NCBI GenBank assembly: GCA_948144175.1
Contig: CANXME010001258.1
Span: forward strand, 3,085,001-3,149,000
Direction of reading: 5' to 3'
DNA from: Closterium sp. NIES-65
Lineage: Eukaryota; Streptophyta; Zygnematophyceae; Desmidiales; Closteriaceae
Length of the DNA stretch: 64,000 nt
In this document: positions 10,541 through 21,129 of the stretch, piece by piece
Layout: every line of letters begins with the position of its first letter
Position numbering within the stretch: the stretch's first letter is position 1
Made by a program: the position numbers and the translations under genes
Notes under the pieces: model-generated
What the model was told of the DNA's origin: nothing
Database searches by the model: none
What the model saw: the letters and a program-made list of their open reading frames with translations, nothing else

Positions 10541-12531
10541 CTCTTCGTGGTAGCGGTGGGAGTGGTGGCGGCGGTGGTGGCAGCAGTGGGAGTGGCGGCG
10601 GCGGCCGTCGTGACAGTCTAGGTGGAGCTGGTCTGTGGGGAGTCTCTGGCGGTGGCCTCGTGTAGCTCCAGCGGTGTCCGCACGAGACCCTCACGCCCTA
10701 GCAACTTTGTGAGCGGTGTGCTAGTTGGTGTAGTGGCGGTGGTCGTAGTGGAAGTCGCGTGGAGCTGTTCAGAGGGGAGCTTATGGCGGTGGCCAGATGC
10801 AACTATAGCAGCGTCCGCGTGAGACCCTTACACCCCAGCAGCTTCGTGACTGGTACGCTCAGCGTGGGGCGTCTCGGAGTAGTGCTCCCTGCCCATACGT
10901 TATTCGCACAGGTGATCGGGCTGGTCAGACTTGCGGGGCACTTGGTCACACACAGTCCCACTGCTTCTCCTGATTGAGCAACATCTGGCGTGCAATTTTT
11001 GGCGACGCGTCTGAGCTCCCCCGCTAGCTAGAGCTGCTTATGCAAGGAGTGGATATCTTTGCACTAGACTATGACGCTATCCTCACTGCCATGTATACTT
11101 TGACTATTGGTACTCAGGGTGACTGTTACCTGTGTGTACCGCCAGACCCTGGTATAGAGGCTGCTGCTCTAAGTGTTGGTGCGTCTGCTCTAGGCGCTGG
11201 TGAGTCTGCTCTAGGTGCTGGTGAGTCTACTCTTTCTGGTAATGCGCCTGCTCAGGCCTTGCACACCTTCACGCTTGACTCAGGTGCTTCCCGCTGCTCT
11301 TTTCACGACAGCACCACGGTCACACCACTCACAGCACCGGTTGCAGTCTCTCTGGCTGACCACTCTGGGGGACCGGTTTTTGCACGTTCCTCCACTATTC
11401 TCCCGTGTCCGCCGGTTCCGTCTGGCTCGCTGTCAGGTCTTCACCTCCTCTCGTTCTCTACGAACTTAGTGAGCAACGTCGTCCTTCAGGATGAATGGGT
11501 TGATACCTTAATTCCTGGAGGACAGCGTGTGGCGATCTGCACGTGTGCACGGACTGGCCGTCACCTTGCCACGTTCACCCATCGGCCTGGGTTGAGCCTG
11601 TATACACTGACTACTGAGACTTATCAGGTAGCTGCGTCTGCGTCCACGTCACGTCAACTAGCAGCCCCCTGTTCATGTCGCCTCCTGTTGCACCAGACTC
11701 TCCTTTGGCACCACCGCCTTGGTCACCCCTCCCTGCCACGCCTCTGTGGCATGCACTCCCGTCTCCTTGTCTCTGGTCTTCCCAGGTCTCTACCAGCCCT
11801 CCCGCGCTCCCCTGCCCCACCCTGCCTTCCTTGCGTCGAGGGGCGGCAACGCGCCGCTCCTCACTCCTCCTCGTTTCCCCCGACGACTGCTCCCCTGAAG
11901 ACTCTCTACATGGACGTGTGGGGCCCAGCCCTTGTCCAGGGACAGGGCCGCGAGCGATACTTTCTGGTGGTTGCTGACGACTACCCGCGTTACACCACGG
12001 TCTTCCCCTTGCGCAGCAAGGGGGGGGTCTCTGATGCTTTGATCCCTTGGATCTGCGTTGTTCGTCTCCAGCTCCGCGAGCGGTTCGACACGGACCTTCA
12101 TGTCCTGCGTTTGCACTCTAACAGAGGTGGTGAGTTCTCCTCTGACCTCTTGCGGGACTTTTGTCATGGGGAGGGCATCCTCCAGTCATTCACCCTTCCA
12201 GCCTCTCTGCAGGAGAATGGGGTTGCTGAGCGCCACAGTGGCTTAGTCCTGGTGGTCACTCGTACCTCCATGATCCATGCGGCTGCTCCCCATTTTTTGT
12301 GGCCGTTTGCGGTCTGGTACGCGGCGCATCAGCTCAACCTCTGGCCCCGTGTCTCCTTGCCGGAGACCTCGCCTACACTGCGTTGTACGGGAGAGGTTGG
12401 TGATGTGTCGATGTTCTGGGTCTGAGGCTATCATGCCTTTGTCCGCGATACCTCCGCGGACAAGCTCTCATTGCGCGCCGTTCCTTGCGTCTTCCTTGGC
12501 TTTCCCCCTGACACGCCTGGCTGGCAGTTTT
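10541..12531 (+). pseudogene. Copia Y gag C-terminus, protease, integrase
   Basis: A Gly-rich gag tail (10541 on) and a region resembling QQLREWYA appear twice, at about 10650-10710 and 10790-10860. The main open frame, 11040-12425, has the protease motif LDSGAS, the pre-integrase HHRLGHP, and the integrase core. The first catalytic Asp is in MDVWGP, and the Glu lies after QENGVAER. The second catalytic Asp is changed to Asn (LHSNRGGEF for the usual HSDRGGEF). A TGA at 12423 ends the frame. The sequence continues as GFPPDTPGWQF up to element X. It is inactive. Confidence 0.9.
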
Positions 12532-12780
12532 TGTCAAAGTTAAATTTAAGATATATCGTGCTTGCCGTAGTTACGGTAGTTATAGTTCTTTGCTGTTGGT
12601 GGTGCACCTCTTGTTTGTGTTTCTTGACTATATCTTGTATGCTTTGCTTTTAGTGAAGCTAACTTGTTTGGTCAATTTCTCTCGACCCTTGCTCTCGCCA
12701 CCTTCTATACCCGCTTGGCCTAGGCTTCCAAGCCTAGGCCCTAATTAAACCCGGTTACTAGTTCAGATCGCATCGTATCA
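12532..12780 (+). repeat. LTR of element X (left)
   Basis: 249 bp, from TGTCAAAGTTAAATTTAAG to ATCGCATCGTATCA, followed by the primer site. Confidence 0.92.
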
Positions 12781-12799
12781 TGGTATTGAGCTATTAAAA

Positions 12800-14050
12800 T
12801 CCTGACCTAAGTTAATGGGCCCACCCATTCGTGGCACAGCGCTCGCTGCGACGGGCGCGGCGGCAAGCCGGCCGCGTTTGCCTCGTCGCCAACCCGTCGT
12901 TTTTTCCCTCGACGCCTGCCTGTTGCGAGCCCTTCGCAGTTTCCCCCGTCGCCAGCCCGTTGCGTTTCCCTCGTCGCCAGCCTGTCGCGTTTCCCCCCCA
13001 TCACCACCTCTGCCCACACCTACACCTGCTGCCGAGTTTGCGCGAGAGTGGGGAAGGGGGGGGGGGGGGGCATCAGGAATGAAGGGGACGGCGTCCGTGG
13101 CGGTCATCGCGGCCCTTCCCCCCCTCGTCCCGTTTTCTTCCCTCCCGTCGCCTCACTCCGCCCGTCGCATTCCCCCGGCCCCCTGCCCGTCACCCCCCCC
13201 CCCCCCAATCGCGACTGTTCGTGTGTGCAGCGGCGGTCGCTGTGGATGGGAGAGGGAGGAGGGGAAGGGATTGCCGGCGGAACGCTATGGGGGGGAGAAG
13301 GAAAGGGGGAAGGGAGTGGCGGCGGAATGCTGTAGGGGAGAGAGGAAAAGGGGGAAGAGAGTGGCGGCAGAATGCTGTGGGGGAGAGAGGAAAAGGGGGA
13401 AGGGAGTGGCGGCGGAACACCAGCGATCACCGCCAGCGCACCGACGATAGCTGCAGCGCTTGCGCGCCTCCTACCCTCAGATCCCGCCCAACCTGTAGCC
13501 CGTCTGCAACTCGTCCCACCCGTCGCGCCCCATCAGCACCAGGCACCAGCACCAGCGCTAGCCGCCAGCACCAGGCACCAGCACCAACGCCAGCCGCCAG
13601 CACCAGGCACCAGCACTAGTGCCAGCCGCCAGCACCAGCATCAGCACCGAAGCCACTCACAAGCACCAGCACCGGCACCAGCGCCGTCACGCCAGCACCA
13701 GGCACTAGGACCAGCAGCCCCACCTGTGACCAACAGCCCCACCTATGAAGGACTGTACGGAGACCATCGTGGATGGGGAGGGGTCTAGAGGAAGAAATGG
13801 GGGGAGGGAGTGCGGTTCCAGGGGGCGGTTGAAATGAGGGGTGAGGGTAAAGGGGGTTGGTCGATTGGGGGTGGGGATGTGGGGGTTAGTAAGAGGAGGC
13901 GCCGTGGCCACCCCCCCACCTCCTCTCCTCATCCCCCACTCAACCCCCCCTTTGTAAAAGGGGCTTAGTAAGAGGGGACGCTGCGGCCACCCCCCCACCT
14001 CCTCTCCTTATCCCTCAATCACCTCCTCCTTTGTTCTTATCTCCTCTACT
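12800..14050. repeat. GC-rich repetitive interior of element X
   Basis: There is no conserved coding signal. It has three or four copies of an approximately 50-bp unit around GTGGCGGCGGAATGCTGT (13257-13410); tandem CAGCACCAGGCACCAGCACC units (13540-13700); and two copies of an approximately 85-bp unit with GGCCACCCCCCCACCTCCTC (13880-14020). Long open frames here are by-products of composition. Confidence 0.75.
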
Positions 14051-14060
14051 CTCTCTCTCT

Positions 14061-17000
14061 AATGGTCCTTGTATTGATATAGCAGGAAAGTACAAGCATG
14101 CACGGTATAAGGGCCTAGGTAACCAACAAACAAAGCCAACCAGTCACACAACTACCACACCGTCACACACTCTAGAGCTCCAGCAAAGGCTCGACCACCG
14201 CAAAGCAGTCCCCAAGGTGCATCTCCTGCCCTATGCCTCCAACAGGTGGGTTCTCAGCTGCTGCAGCCTCCCCCAATTTGATCAAGAGTCCCACTGACTG
14301 AGCCCTCTGGAGGGCCACAGACCACCTCTGTCTGAATTGATGCAGAAACTTGGCGGCATAGAAGGATTTTGAGTCGGCGTTGAAGTGGCGCCGAGCCGCT
14401 GTGTCTGCCAGGAGCTTGAGGAAGACCGGGACCTCGGCACATGGGCAGCCGTAGGTGTCTACCGCCAGTGGGAAGAAGCCTATCGTCTCTGGGCGGTTGG
14501 CGTAATGTTTTATTTTCTTGTCTGCTTGCTCACGCGCCGCCCACCCCCTGCCCTTCTGTGCCTCTGGGTCCCTGGTGCTGATGGGGTCAGTGATGGTTAC
14601 ATCGCAGATGTAAACCGCCCCACTGCTTCTGTCGGTCATAGTGAAGTCGGCGGTTTGCTCCTCGATGGGGCAGTAGGCGGCCGACTCTCTGTGCACTATA
14701 AACCCTGCGTCTTGCGCCATGCTGACGCAGGCATCCCTTAGCTCGTTGTGCGTGTTCGTGCGGTGCTTGCCTGTGCCGCAGCGGAGCAGGTGGTTCGGAA
14801 GGCGGGGGTCTGTGATAGCCGTGTGGTCAGCGCAGTCACAGTTTTTGGGGGTCGAAAACGGTAGGCCGAGTCGGAAACGAACCGCATTTGCGAAGTGTAC
14901 CGGCCCTATCCGCCTAGCAGGGGCAATGGGGATCGCGGTGAGCCAGTCGCCTGTGCCGTAGCCCGTCATTGAAAACATCCTCTGTGTGTGCCCCGCAAGC
15001 GGATTCGGCTTCATGCGCCTCGTCGCCTGCACCTGCTTTGCGTATCTGCTTCCGTGGACCTTGAGTCCAAGCACGTGTTGGAGCCGGATGTTGGAACGTT
15101 TGAGCCGCTCCGTCTCGAGTATCTCCCGTGCATCCTGCGGCAGTGCCTCCTCACACTCCTTCAGCCATTCGTGTAGCAGTGTGCTGTCAGCCCGTGGCAG
15201 TAGCATATGATTCCGTGCCAGGGTGAGGGCGGTATCTTCTTCCAGCGGTAAACACCCGAGGTACAATGCCGCCTGCGTAAAACTGGCTGCGAAACCATAG
15301 ATCCCTTCGACTAGGGGGTCGGTGATGCCCAGCCCTCCCAAGGATGGCGGCAGTGATGCTTGCTCCCAGACCCGTGACTGTTCGGTTCGACACGTGGGAA
15401 CACGGATATCGCAAGCTGTGAGGAGCGTGGCGAGCAGATCCCTACCCCACTGGCTCCATGTGTCACGAGGGAGAAGGTGCAGTGGGGTCGTCCTGGTGAG
15501 ATATGCAACTCGTCGCGATATGCATCGCGTAAGTAGCAGCGCTGCGACCTGGGGGTCCGTTCGCTCGAGCAGGGGTAAGGGTTTCGCCATCTCGGCGAGC
15601 TGACCCGCCAGGAACCGAGCTGCGCCGCTGTCTGGCCCCACGAAGCTACCCAGTAGTTTCATGCCACCTTTAGAGAACGGCACTCCTGGCGGAAGGCAGG
15701 ATGTGTCAATTGCGCAGGAGCTCCAGGCACTACACTTCTGTGGGTTGTGTTCGAGGCCCAGGCGCGCCAATTTTGTCGTGAAGCATGTGAATGCAGCTAC
15801 AGTGCGGTCTGTGTCACCCAGGAAGGTGACATCGTCAGCATATGCCAGGCACAGCACGTCCGGGTGTGCTTCGACAGTTTCTCGGAGTGTAGCGTGTATC
15901 CCTGCTGCAAATAGAAGTGGCCCCAGTGGGTCTCCCTGGTGTACGCCGCGTTCGCTTGTCAGTGGTGCGCTGTTGAAATTGGAGTCCAGTAGTAGCTGCG
16001 ACGGGTTACCGTATGTCAGTTGCACGAGCGGCAGCAGTGGCGAGAGGGTGGGCTCTTGTAACGCGTCGGCGATGGCGGAACGCGAAATGCTGTTGAACGC
16101 GTTTGTAATGTCGGCTTGTAGTACCAGGCTGTCCGGGCGGGCATCCGAAAAAGCCCTGGCTGCGTGGATTACTGCCTCCGCCCCACCTGGAACTGCTACC
16201 CCGTACTGTAGGGGTAGGAAAAATTCGCGGACCGGGTCTCCCATGATTAACAGGGCAGCCTTGGCTGCCAGCCTGGTTAGGCATTCGCCGATGGCGATAG
16301 GCCTAGCCCCTCCCCCCGGCTTGGCGAGGGCGATGAGTCGTGATGCCGTCAGCAGGTTCGCTACCGGGCCTGGCAATTTGCCTCCCAACACAGTGTTGAC
16401 CAAGGCGTGGAGATGGGTGCTGACCATTCCGTTCGTGATCGCCGCATCGCGTAGGTGCTCGAACGTCATCCCTGAAGGTCCGGCACCAACCCCATTCTCG
16501 CACCTCGCCAACATTTTAGCGAAGTCAGCGTGGGGGATTGACAATTTTGACCCCTGTGTTTCGGGCCACGTCACTGCCTCGTCTTCAGCACGTGGGTGCT
16601 TCTGTCGCAGCTCCTCCAATATTTCCGGACTGGGCGTGCAGACGGGCGTTGACTCGAGGGCCAACACGGCTCGGCGCAGACTCCCACGTTTTGCTAGGCT
16701 CTCTGCGCGGCTGATGACACCAGTCGCATCTGGCTGATGTCTTGGCGGGGGCGGTGTGTTGACTGCGGTCAACGCGTCTTGGTACAGCTGATCCCATTCG
16801 CCACGCTGGAAGGCTCGGAGCCGACTCTTGACGCATGGCCAGTTCGGGCGTGCAGGCGAGGTTTGGCGAAGTGTTAGTCGCGGGAGAAACAACAGCAGTC
16901 GCCATCCCGTTTCCGAATCGGGGTTTCGTGATAGGTGGTGTAACGGTGTCAGTAGCGCTAGCGAAAACAGCTGGCACAGATTTGGCGGTAAACGCCGCGA

Positions 17001-17385
17001 AAGTGGGGGCTGACGACTATCGCATAGTCCTGCCAAGTCCCAGTTCGCGATGGCCGCGAACAGGTCTGTCCGCTTCGCTAGCTCATCGGGTGAAAAGTAG
17101 CGGGGAATTGACGCCTGTAGGTGCAGTGCCGGACTGGCATTGGCGGCTCGATTTCTCCCATCGCGGCTCGCTCTCATTGGTGGGTTTGAGGTTGGATTCA
17201 CACCCGTCCGATCGGCGTCGGATGGCGGCAAACCCATCTGTGACACTTGCACCACTGGCTGCTGCACTACCTCTTCCCTTCTCCTTGGTCCTTCTCTCGC
17301 CATGCCTTCCCCCTCCATCTCCTCCTCCTCGCTCTCGGGGAGTGCTTCTTCCATATAAGTGGGGTCGTCCCGCTCGTCTTCTTCT

Positions 17386-17389
<4 letters not shown>
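14061..17389 (-). mobile_element. Full-length RLE non-LTR retrotransposon in a CT microsatellite
   Basis: This single-ORF element lies on the minus strand. Its 3' end (plus strand AATGGTCCTTGTATTGAT at 14061) abuts CTCTCTCTCT at 14051-14060, and its 5' end meets a CT run of about 80 bp at 17389-17468. The copies at 1885 and 1902 abut the same kind of tract, so the insertion appears site-specific for (CT)n/(GA)n. No poly(A) tail is seen. Confidence 0.85.
14172..17354 (-). CDS. RLE-type non-LTR retrotransposon polyprotein (RT plus endonuclease), 1060 aa
   Basis: This is an uninterrupted frame. The N-terminus is acidic (about the first 60 residues) and has no zinc finger I can see. The RT domain spans about residues 330-620: NGVGAGPSG, RPIAIGECLTRLAAK, motif A QADITNAFNS, motif B GVHQGDPLGPLLFA and the catalytic box LAYADDVTF. 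The C-terminus has a Cys-His cluster (CDCAD, then HLLRC, then HNELRDAC) followed by EQTADF and ICDVTITDP. That is the layout of the restriction-like endonuclease of R2/NeSL/Utopia-type elements. The family function is to nick target DNA and copy its RNA at the nick. The clade is not assigned. The ORF stops with TAG. The intact frame suggests recent activity. The start is the first ATG after the microsatellite. Confidence 0.9.
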   Translation of the reverse strand: MEEALPESEEEEMEGEGMAREGPRRREEVVQQPVVQVSQMGLPPSDADRTGVNPTSNPPMRASRDGRNRAANASPALHLQASIPRYFSPDELAKRTDLFAAIANWDLAGLCDSRQPPLSRRLPPNLCQLFSLALLTPLHHLSRNPDSETGWRLLLFLPRLTLRQTSPARPNWPCVKSRLRAFQRGEWDQLYQDALTAVNTPPPPRHQPDATGVISRAESLAKRGSLRRAVLALESTPVCTPSPEILEELRQKHPRAEDEAVTWPETQGSKLSIPHADFAKMLARCENGVGAGPSGMTFEHLRDAAITNGMVSTHLHALVNTVLGGKLPGPVANLLTASRLIALAKPGGGARPIAIGECLTRLAAKAALLIMGDPVREFFLPLQYGVAVPGGAEAVIHAARAFSDARPDSLVLQADITNAFNSISRSAIADALQEPTLSPLLPLVQLTYGNPSQLLLDSNFNSAPLTSERGVHQGDPLGPLLFAAGIHATLRETVEAHPDVLCLAYADDVTFLGDTDRTVAAFTCFTTKLARLGLEHNPQKCSAWSSCAIDTSCLPPGVPFSKGGMKLLGSFVGPDSGAARFLAGQLAEMAKPLPLLERTDPQVAALLLTRCISRRVAYLTRTTPLHLLPRDTWSQWGRDLLATLLTACDIRVPTCRTEQSRVWEQASLPPSLGGLGITDPLVEGIYGFAASFTQAALYLGCLPLEEDTALTLARNHMLLPRADSTLLHEWLKECEEALPQDAREILETERLKRSNIRLQHVLGLKVHGSRYAKQVQATRRMKPNPLAGHTQRMFSMTGYGTGDWLTAIPIAPARRIGPVHFANAVRFRLGLPFSTPKNCDCADHTAITDPRLPNHLLRCGTGKHRTNTHNELRDACVSMAQDAGFIVHRESAAYCPIEEQTADFTMTDRSSGAVYICDVTITDPISTRDPEAQKGRGWAAREQADKKIKHYANRPETIGFFPLAVDTYGCPCAEVPVFLKLLADTAARRHFNADSKSFYAAKFLHQFRQRWSVALQRAQSVGLLIKLGEAAAAENPPVGGIGQEMHLGDCFAVVEPLLEL

Positions 17390-17468
<79 letters not shown>
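17389..17468. repeat. (CT)n microsatellite, about 80 bp
   Basis: An almost perfect TC run follows a short CTT-rich lead-in. It flanks the 5' end of the RLE retrotransposon, and a 10-bp CT run flanks the 3' end (14051-14060). Reading frames through it give Ser/Leu or Arg/Glu runs that are not proteins. Confidence 0.97.
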
Positions 17469-17470
<2 letters not shown>

Positions 17471-17575
17471 CTCCTCCTCCTCACTGTACACTCTGCCGTC
17501 TTCCACTGCGCCAGCTGTACCCCTTCAGGGGGTGTTGACTATATTAGTTCCTACTGCAAGCAGACTAAGAAGGTG

Positions 17576-17824
17576 TGTCAAAGTCATATTTAATATATAT
17601 CCTGCTTGCTGTAGTTACTGTAGTTATAGTTCTTTGCTGTTAATGGTGCATCTCTTGTTTGTGTTTCTCGACTATATCTTGTATGCTTTGCTTTTAGTGA
17701 AGCTAACTTGTTTGGTCAATTTCTCTCGACCCTTGCTCTCGCCACCTTCGATACCCGCTTGGCATAGGCTTCTAAGCCTTGGCCCTAGTTAAACCTGGTT
17801 ACCAGTTCAGATCGCATTGTATCA
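17576..17824 (+). repeat. LTR of element X (right)
   Basis: 249 bp, the same ends as the left LTR (TGTCAAAG to TTGTATCA), followed by the target duplicate GTTTT and the rest of copia Y. Confidence 0.92.
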
Positions 17825-17829
17825 GTTTT

Positions 17830-20800
17830 ACCACCCCACCAGGCATCGTGTCCTACCCTCTCAGGACGTCACGTTCAATGAGTTGGTTCCCTTTAATCGT
17901 CTCTTTCCCTACCGCAATGCCCCTCTCCCCCCCCCCCGCCGCTGTTCCTCGCTCCAGATCCCCCTCCGGTAGACCCCCTCAGGTCTCGCTCAGGGTCCTG
18001 CTCCTTCAAGTGTGTCTTAGGTAGACCCACTCCCCTTGGTTGAACCTGTCGAGGTCACTGGTGACTCTGGTGCTGCTCGGGGTGCTGCGTCTGGGGGTGC
18101 TGAGCCTGCGGTTGCGGAGCCTGAGCGTGCGGAGCCTGGAGGTGCTGAGCCTAGGGGTGCAGAGCCTGAGCGTGCGGAGCCTGGAGGTGCTGAGCCTAGG
18201 GGTGCAGAGCCTGAGCGTGCGGAGCCTGGAGGTGCTGAGCCTGCGAGTGCAGAGCCTAGGGGTGCTGCGTCTGAGCGTGCGGAGCCTGGGGGTGCTGAGC
18301 CTGAGCGTGCGGAGCCTGGGGGTGCTGAGTCTGGGGGTGCTGAGCCTAGGGGTCCTGCGTCTACACTACGGGAGCCTCTCTCATCACGGCAGCTACGCCA
18401 GTGGTACGCTCGGCGCTGTAGCCTTTGGAGTGGCGCTGCTAGAGCTGGAGGCCCTGGAGCTCCTAGTCCTGGAGGTGCTGGAGGTACTGCTGATACTGGA
18501 GGTACTGGAGGTGCTGGAGTTACTAGTCCTGGAGGTCCCACTGGTTCCTCGCCCCAGCGGTCTAGCCGGCGGGAGCCTCTCTCGCCACAGCAGTTGCACG
18601 AGTGGTACGCTCGGCGCCGTAGCCTTCGGAGTGGCACTGCTGGTCCCGGAGGTGCTCGTGCTGGTGGCGCTGGGGATGCCGTAACTGGTGGTGCTGCTAA
18701 TGCTAGAGGTGCTGGAGGTAGTGGAGTTTCTAGAGGTGCTGGAGCTACTAGTCCCGAAGGTGCTCGTACTGGTGGTACTGGAGCTGCTGGAGCTGGTTGT
18801 GGTGGTGCTGCTGCTGCTGCTGCTGGAGGTGCTGGAGCTACTAGTCCCGGTGGTGCTCGTACTGGAGGCGCTGGAGCTGCCAAAGCTGGTGGTACTACTG
18901 CTACTGGAGGTACTGGAGGTGCTGGAGCCGCTGGTCCCGGAGGAGCTGTCGGTACTGGTGTTGGAGGCACTGTGCAGCGGCGCCTGTATTTTGTTCCGCT
19001 GTCGCCGTCGTCTCTGCCGCCTCCTGGCTCGGCACTTCGCCAGGTTCTTAGTCTCCCGTCTTCTAGTGGCCTTACTCCTCCCTTGCTTTATCCACCGCCT
19101 GACTAGTCGCATCCACAGCTACAGCCAGACTCCCCACTGTCTGCTCCTTCTCATTACACTGAGCAGTCAGACTCTCTTACAGAGCGTCGTGAGCCTACGT
19201 CTCGCCCTGTCTAGCCTGTTTGCGATGGTCGCACTGGTACTCGTGTTCCGCGTCCGCGTCCTCCTCCTATCCCCGTCACGCACCATATGGCACTTCGTCC
19301 TTCCTCTGTTCCACAGCATGTCCCCTTGCCGTCTCATCCTGCGTCCTCTCTTGTTGACGGACCGGACCCTGAGTCTGACCTCCTTCGTGCTACTAGTCCT
19401 ACTATCACGCGTCTTCTGGCCACTGTTGTCACTTACCCTTCGTTTGAGTCCACTGCTGCGTCTGCCCAAATTGTAGAGCTTGTTGCCTTTGTTGTTGCTT
19501 TTCGTCTCGACTATGCCGCTAGTCTTGTTGCTGAGTCTGAGTCTGAGTGTCCTCCGTCCGTTGAGGGTGAGATTGCCCTTGGCACAAACGTCTTTGAGGA
19601 CAGGCAGGAGGACTTTGAGTGTTTTGAAGCTGTTCTACCTCATCTCGTGTCCATGCTGATTGCACCTGAGCGAGGCCCGGATGCACCAGACATCCCGACC
19701 CCGCGCTCTTGCACAGAGGTGCTTACGGGTCCGTACTCCTCCCAGTGGCAGACAGCCATGGACATAGAGATGGCATCCTGGAAGTCCATAGGCACGTACG
19801 TCGATGCAGTTCCCCCTCCTGGGGCGAACATATTCGACGGCATGTGGATTTTCAGGGTGAAGCGGCCGCCGGGTTCTCCGCCTGCCTTCAAGGCTCGTTA
19901 CGTTGCACGAAGCTTCACTCAGCGATCGGGAGTTGACTTTTTCCAGACCTTCTCTCCTACCCCGAAGATGACTACTCTTCGAATACTGCTGAACGTCGCT
20001 GCTCAGCGTGACTACGAGCTTCACTCTCTTGACTTCAACACAGCTTTCTTACAGGGCAGCCTGCACGAGGAGATCTGGCTACGCCGCCCACCTTGCTTCA
20101 CTGGCTTGTTTCCTGCACGTACCCAGTGGAGCCTCCGCCGGCCAGTCTATGGTCTCGGCCAGGCGCCTCGCGAGTGGCACGACACACTGAGGACAACACT
20201 TGCGGCTCTTGGGTTTGCTCCTTCGACCGCTGACCCGTCGTTGTTTCTACGCACCGATACTTCACTGCCACCGTTCTACATCCTCGTATACGTCGACGAC
20301 TTGGTCTTTGCCACTGCTGACACCAAGGGACTGGCCCTAGTAAAGTCGGAGCTGCAGAAGAGACACACGTGCACAGACCTAGGTGAGCTCCATAGCTATC
20401 TTGGCTTGCAGATCACCCGGGACAGAGCATGGCGCACCATTACCTCGACTCAGTCACGCACGGTGCAGCAGGTCCTTCAGCGCTTCAATTCCCAGTACTC
20501 CTTGCCACATTCCACTCCTTTGCCTACCGGTCACTCGCTCTCAGCTCCACCTTCGAACAGGTCCGTAGAGCCGAGTGGCCCATATCCAGAGCTTGTGAGC
20601 TGCCTCATGTACCTGATGACCTGCACTCGACCTGACCTTGCCTACCCTCTTAGCATCCTGGCAAGCTACGTTGCGCCCGGGAGACACCAACCAGGCTGCT
20701 AAGAGGGTGTTGCGCTACTTGTGCAGTCTGTCGGGCATGGGGCTCGTGCTTGGAGGACAAGGTCCACTTGTCCTCACTGGACATGCAGACGCTTCTTGAG

Positions 20801-20985
20801 TTGACGACTTGGCTAAGCAGCGGTCGTCACAGGGTTACACTTTCAGCCTTGGCTGCGGCTCTGTTTCTTGGCAGTCTACTCGCTCGTCTTCTGTTCTCAG
20901 TTCCAGTTGTGAGGTTGAGATCTACGCAGGGGCCCATGCTGCACAAGAGTTGCGCTGGCTCACCTACCTGCTGACCGTTTCGATC
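17830..20985 (+). pseudogene. Copia Y linker, RT and RNase H
   Basis: The sequence resumes after element X with YHP and QDVTF, followed by a Glu/Pro/Gly/Ala linker built of tandem 15-residue repeats (18100-18350). The linker frame closes at a TAG (19104) where another copy has CAG. RT is open from 19287 to 20702 with MWIFRVK, FNTAFLQGSLHEE and an intact YVDDLVFAT. After 20690 a small deletion shifts the frame in RNase H (VAPGRHQPGC then stop). Remnants continue to SSCEVEIYAGAHAAQELRW near 20975. Confidence 0.9.
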
Positions 20986-21024
20986 TATATATCTATACCT
21001 GCATGCTGAAATTTGCTAGGTTTT

Positions 21025-21123
21025 GATCACTGTACTATTTGTTCTCCATTTTATCACTCAGCATGTGAACTGGCCTTGTGGCCATTTGCTTGTGCTCAGA
21101 AGAAAGCAAATAGTACAGTGATC
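21025..21123. repeat. 17-bp perfect inverted repeat at a tail-to-tail copia junction
   Basis: GATCACTGTACTATTTG (21025-21041) and its exact reverse complement (21107-21123) are separated by 65 bp. The left arm is in the 3' flank of the plus-strand copia Y. The right arm begins the 3' region of the minus-strand copia Z. An AT microsatellite (21157-21171) follows. Neither element has an LTR here. Confidence 0.85.
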
Positions 21124-21129
21124 ACTACA

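Larger units (their letters stand above)
12532..17824 (+). mobile_element. Non-autonomous LTR element X
   Basis: X is bounded by 249-bp LTRs and a 5-bp duplication GTTTT (12527-12531 and 17825-17829), and is inserted in copia Y. The primer site TGGTATTGAG follows the first LTR. A purine-rich AAGAAGGTG precedes the second. Apart from the RLE retrotransposon at 14061-17389, the interior is GC-rich and repetitive with no gag or pol, about 1.5 kb. The LTRs differ at about 17-18 of 249 positions (about 93% identity), so it is fairly old. Confidence 0.92.
9309..21100 (+). mobile_element. Copia Y, interrupted by element X
   Basis: This plus-strand Ty1/copia element has its 5' LTR near 9309, a GC-rich leader, gag remnants from 10541, protease and integrase to 12531, and linker, RT and RNase H from 17830 to about 20985. 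Element X (12532-17824) splits the codon series for GWQF-YHP just after integrase, with GTTTT duplicated on both sides. Its 3' LTR is absent; the end meets an oppositely oriented copia near 21100. Confidence 0.88.

Noticed and set aside
9502-10665. Three overlapping long plus-strand open frames (Ala/Arg/Pro-rich)
   Set aside because: They are produced by a 35-bp GC-rich minisatellite with no stops in any frame; composition repeats every 35 residues and there is no domain.
17083-17593. Open frames with long Ser/Leu or Arg/Glu runs
   Set aside because: They are translations of the CT microsatellite and of the antisense of the RLE ORF start.
18400-19112. Minus-strand Ser/Thr-rich frame
   Set aside because: Antisense shadow of the Gly/Ala linker of copia Y.
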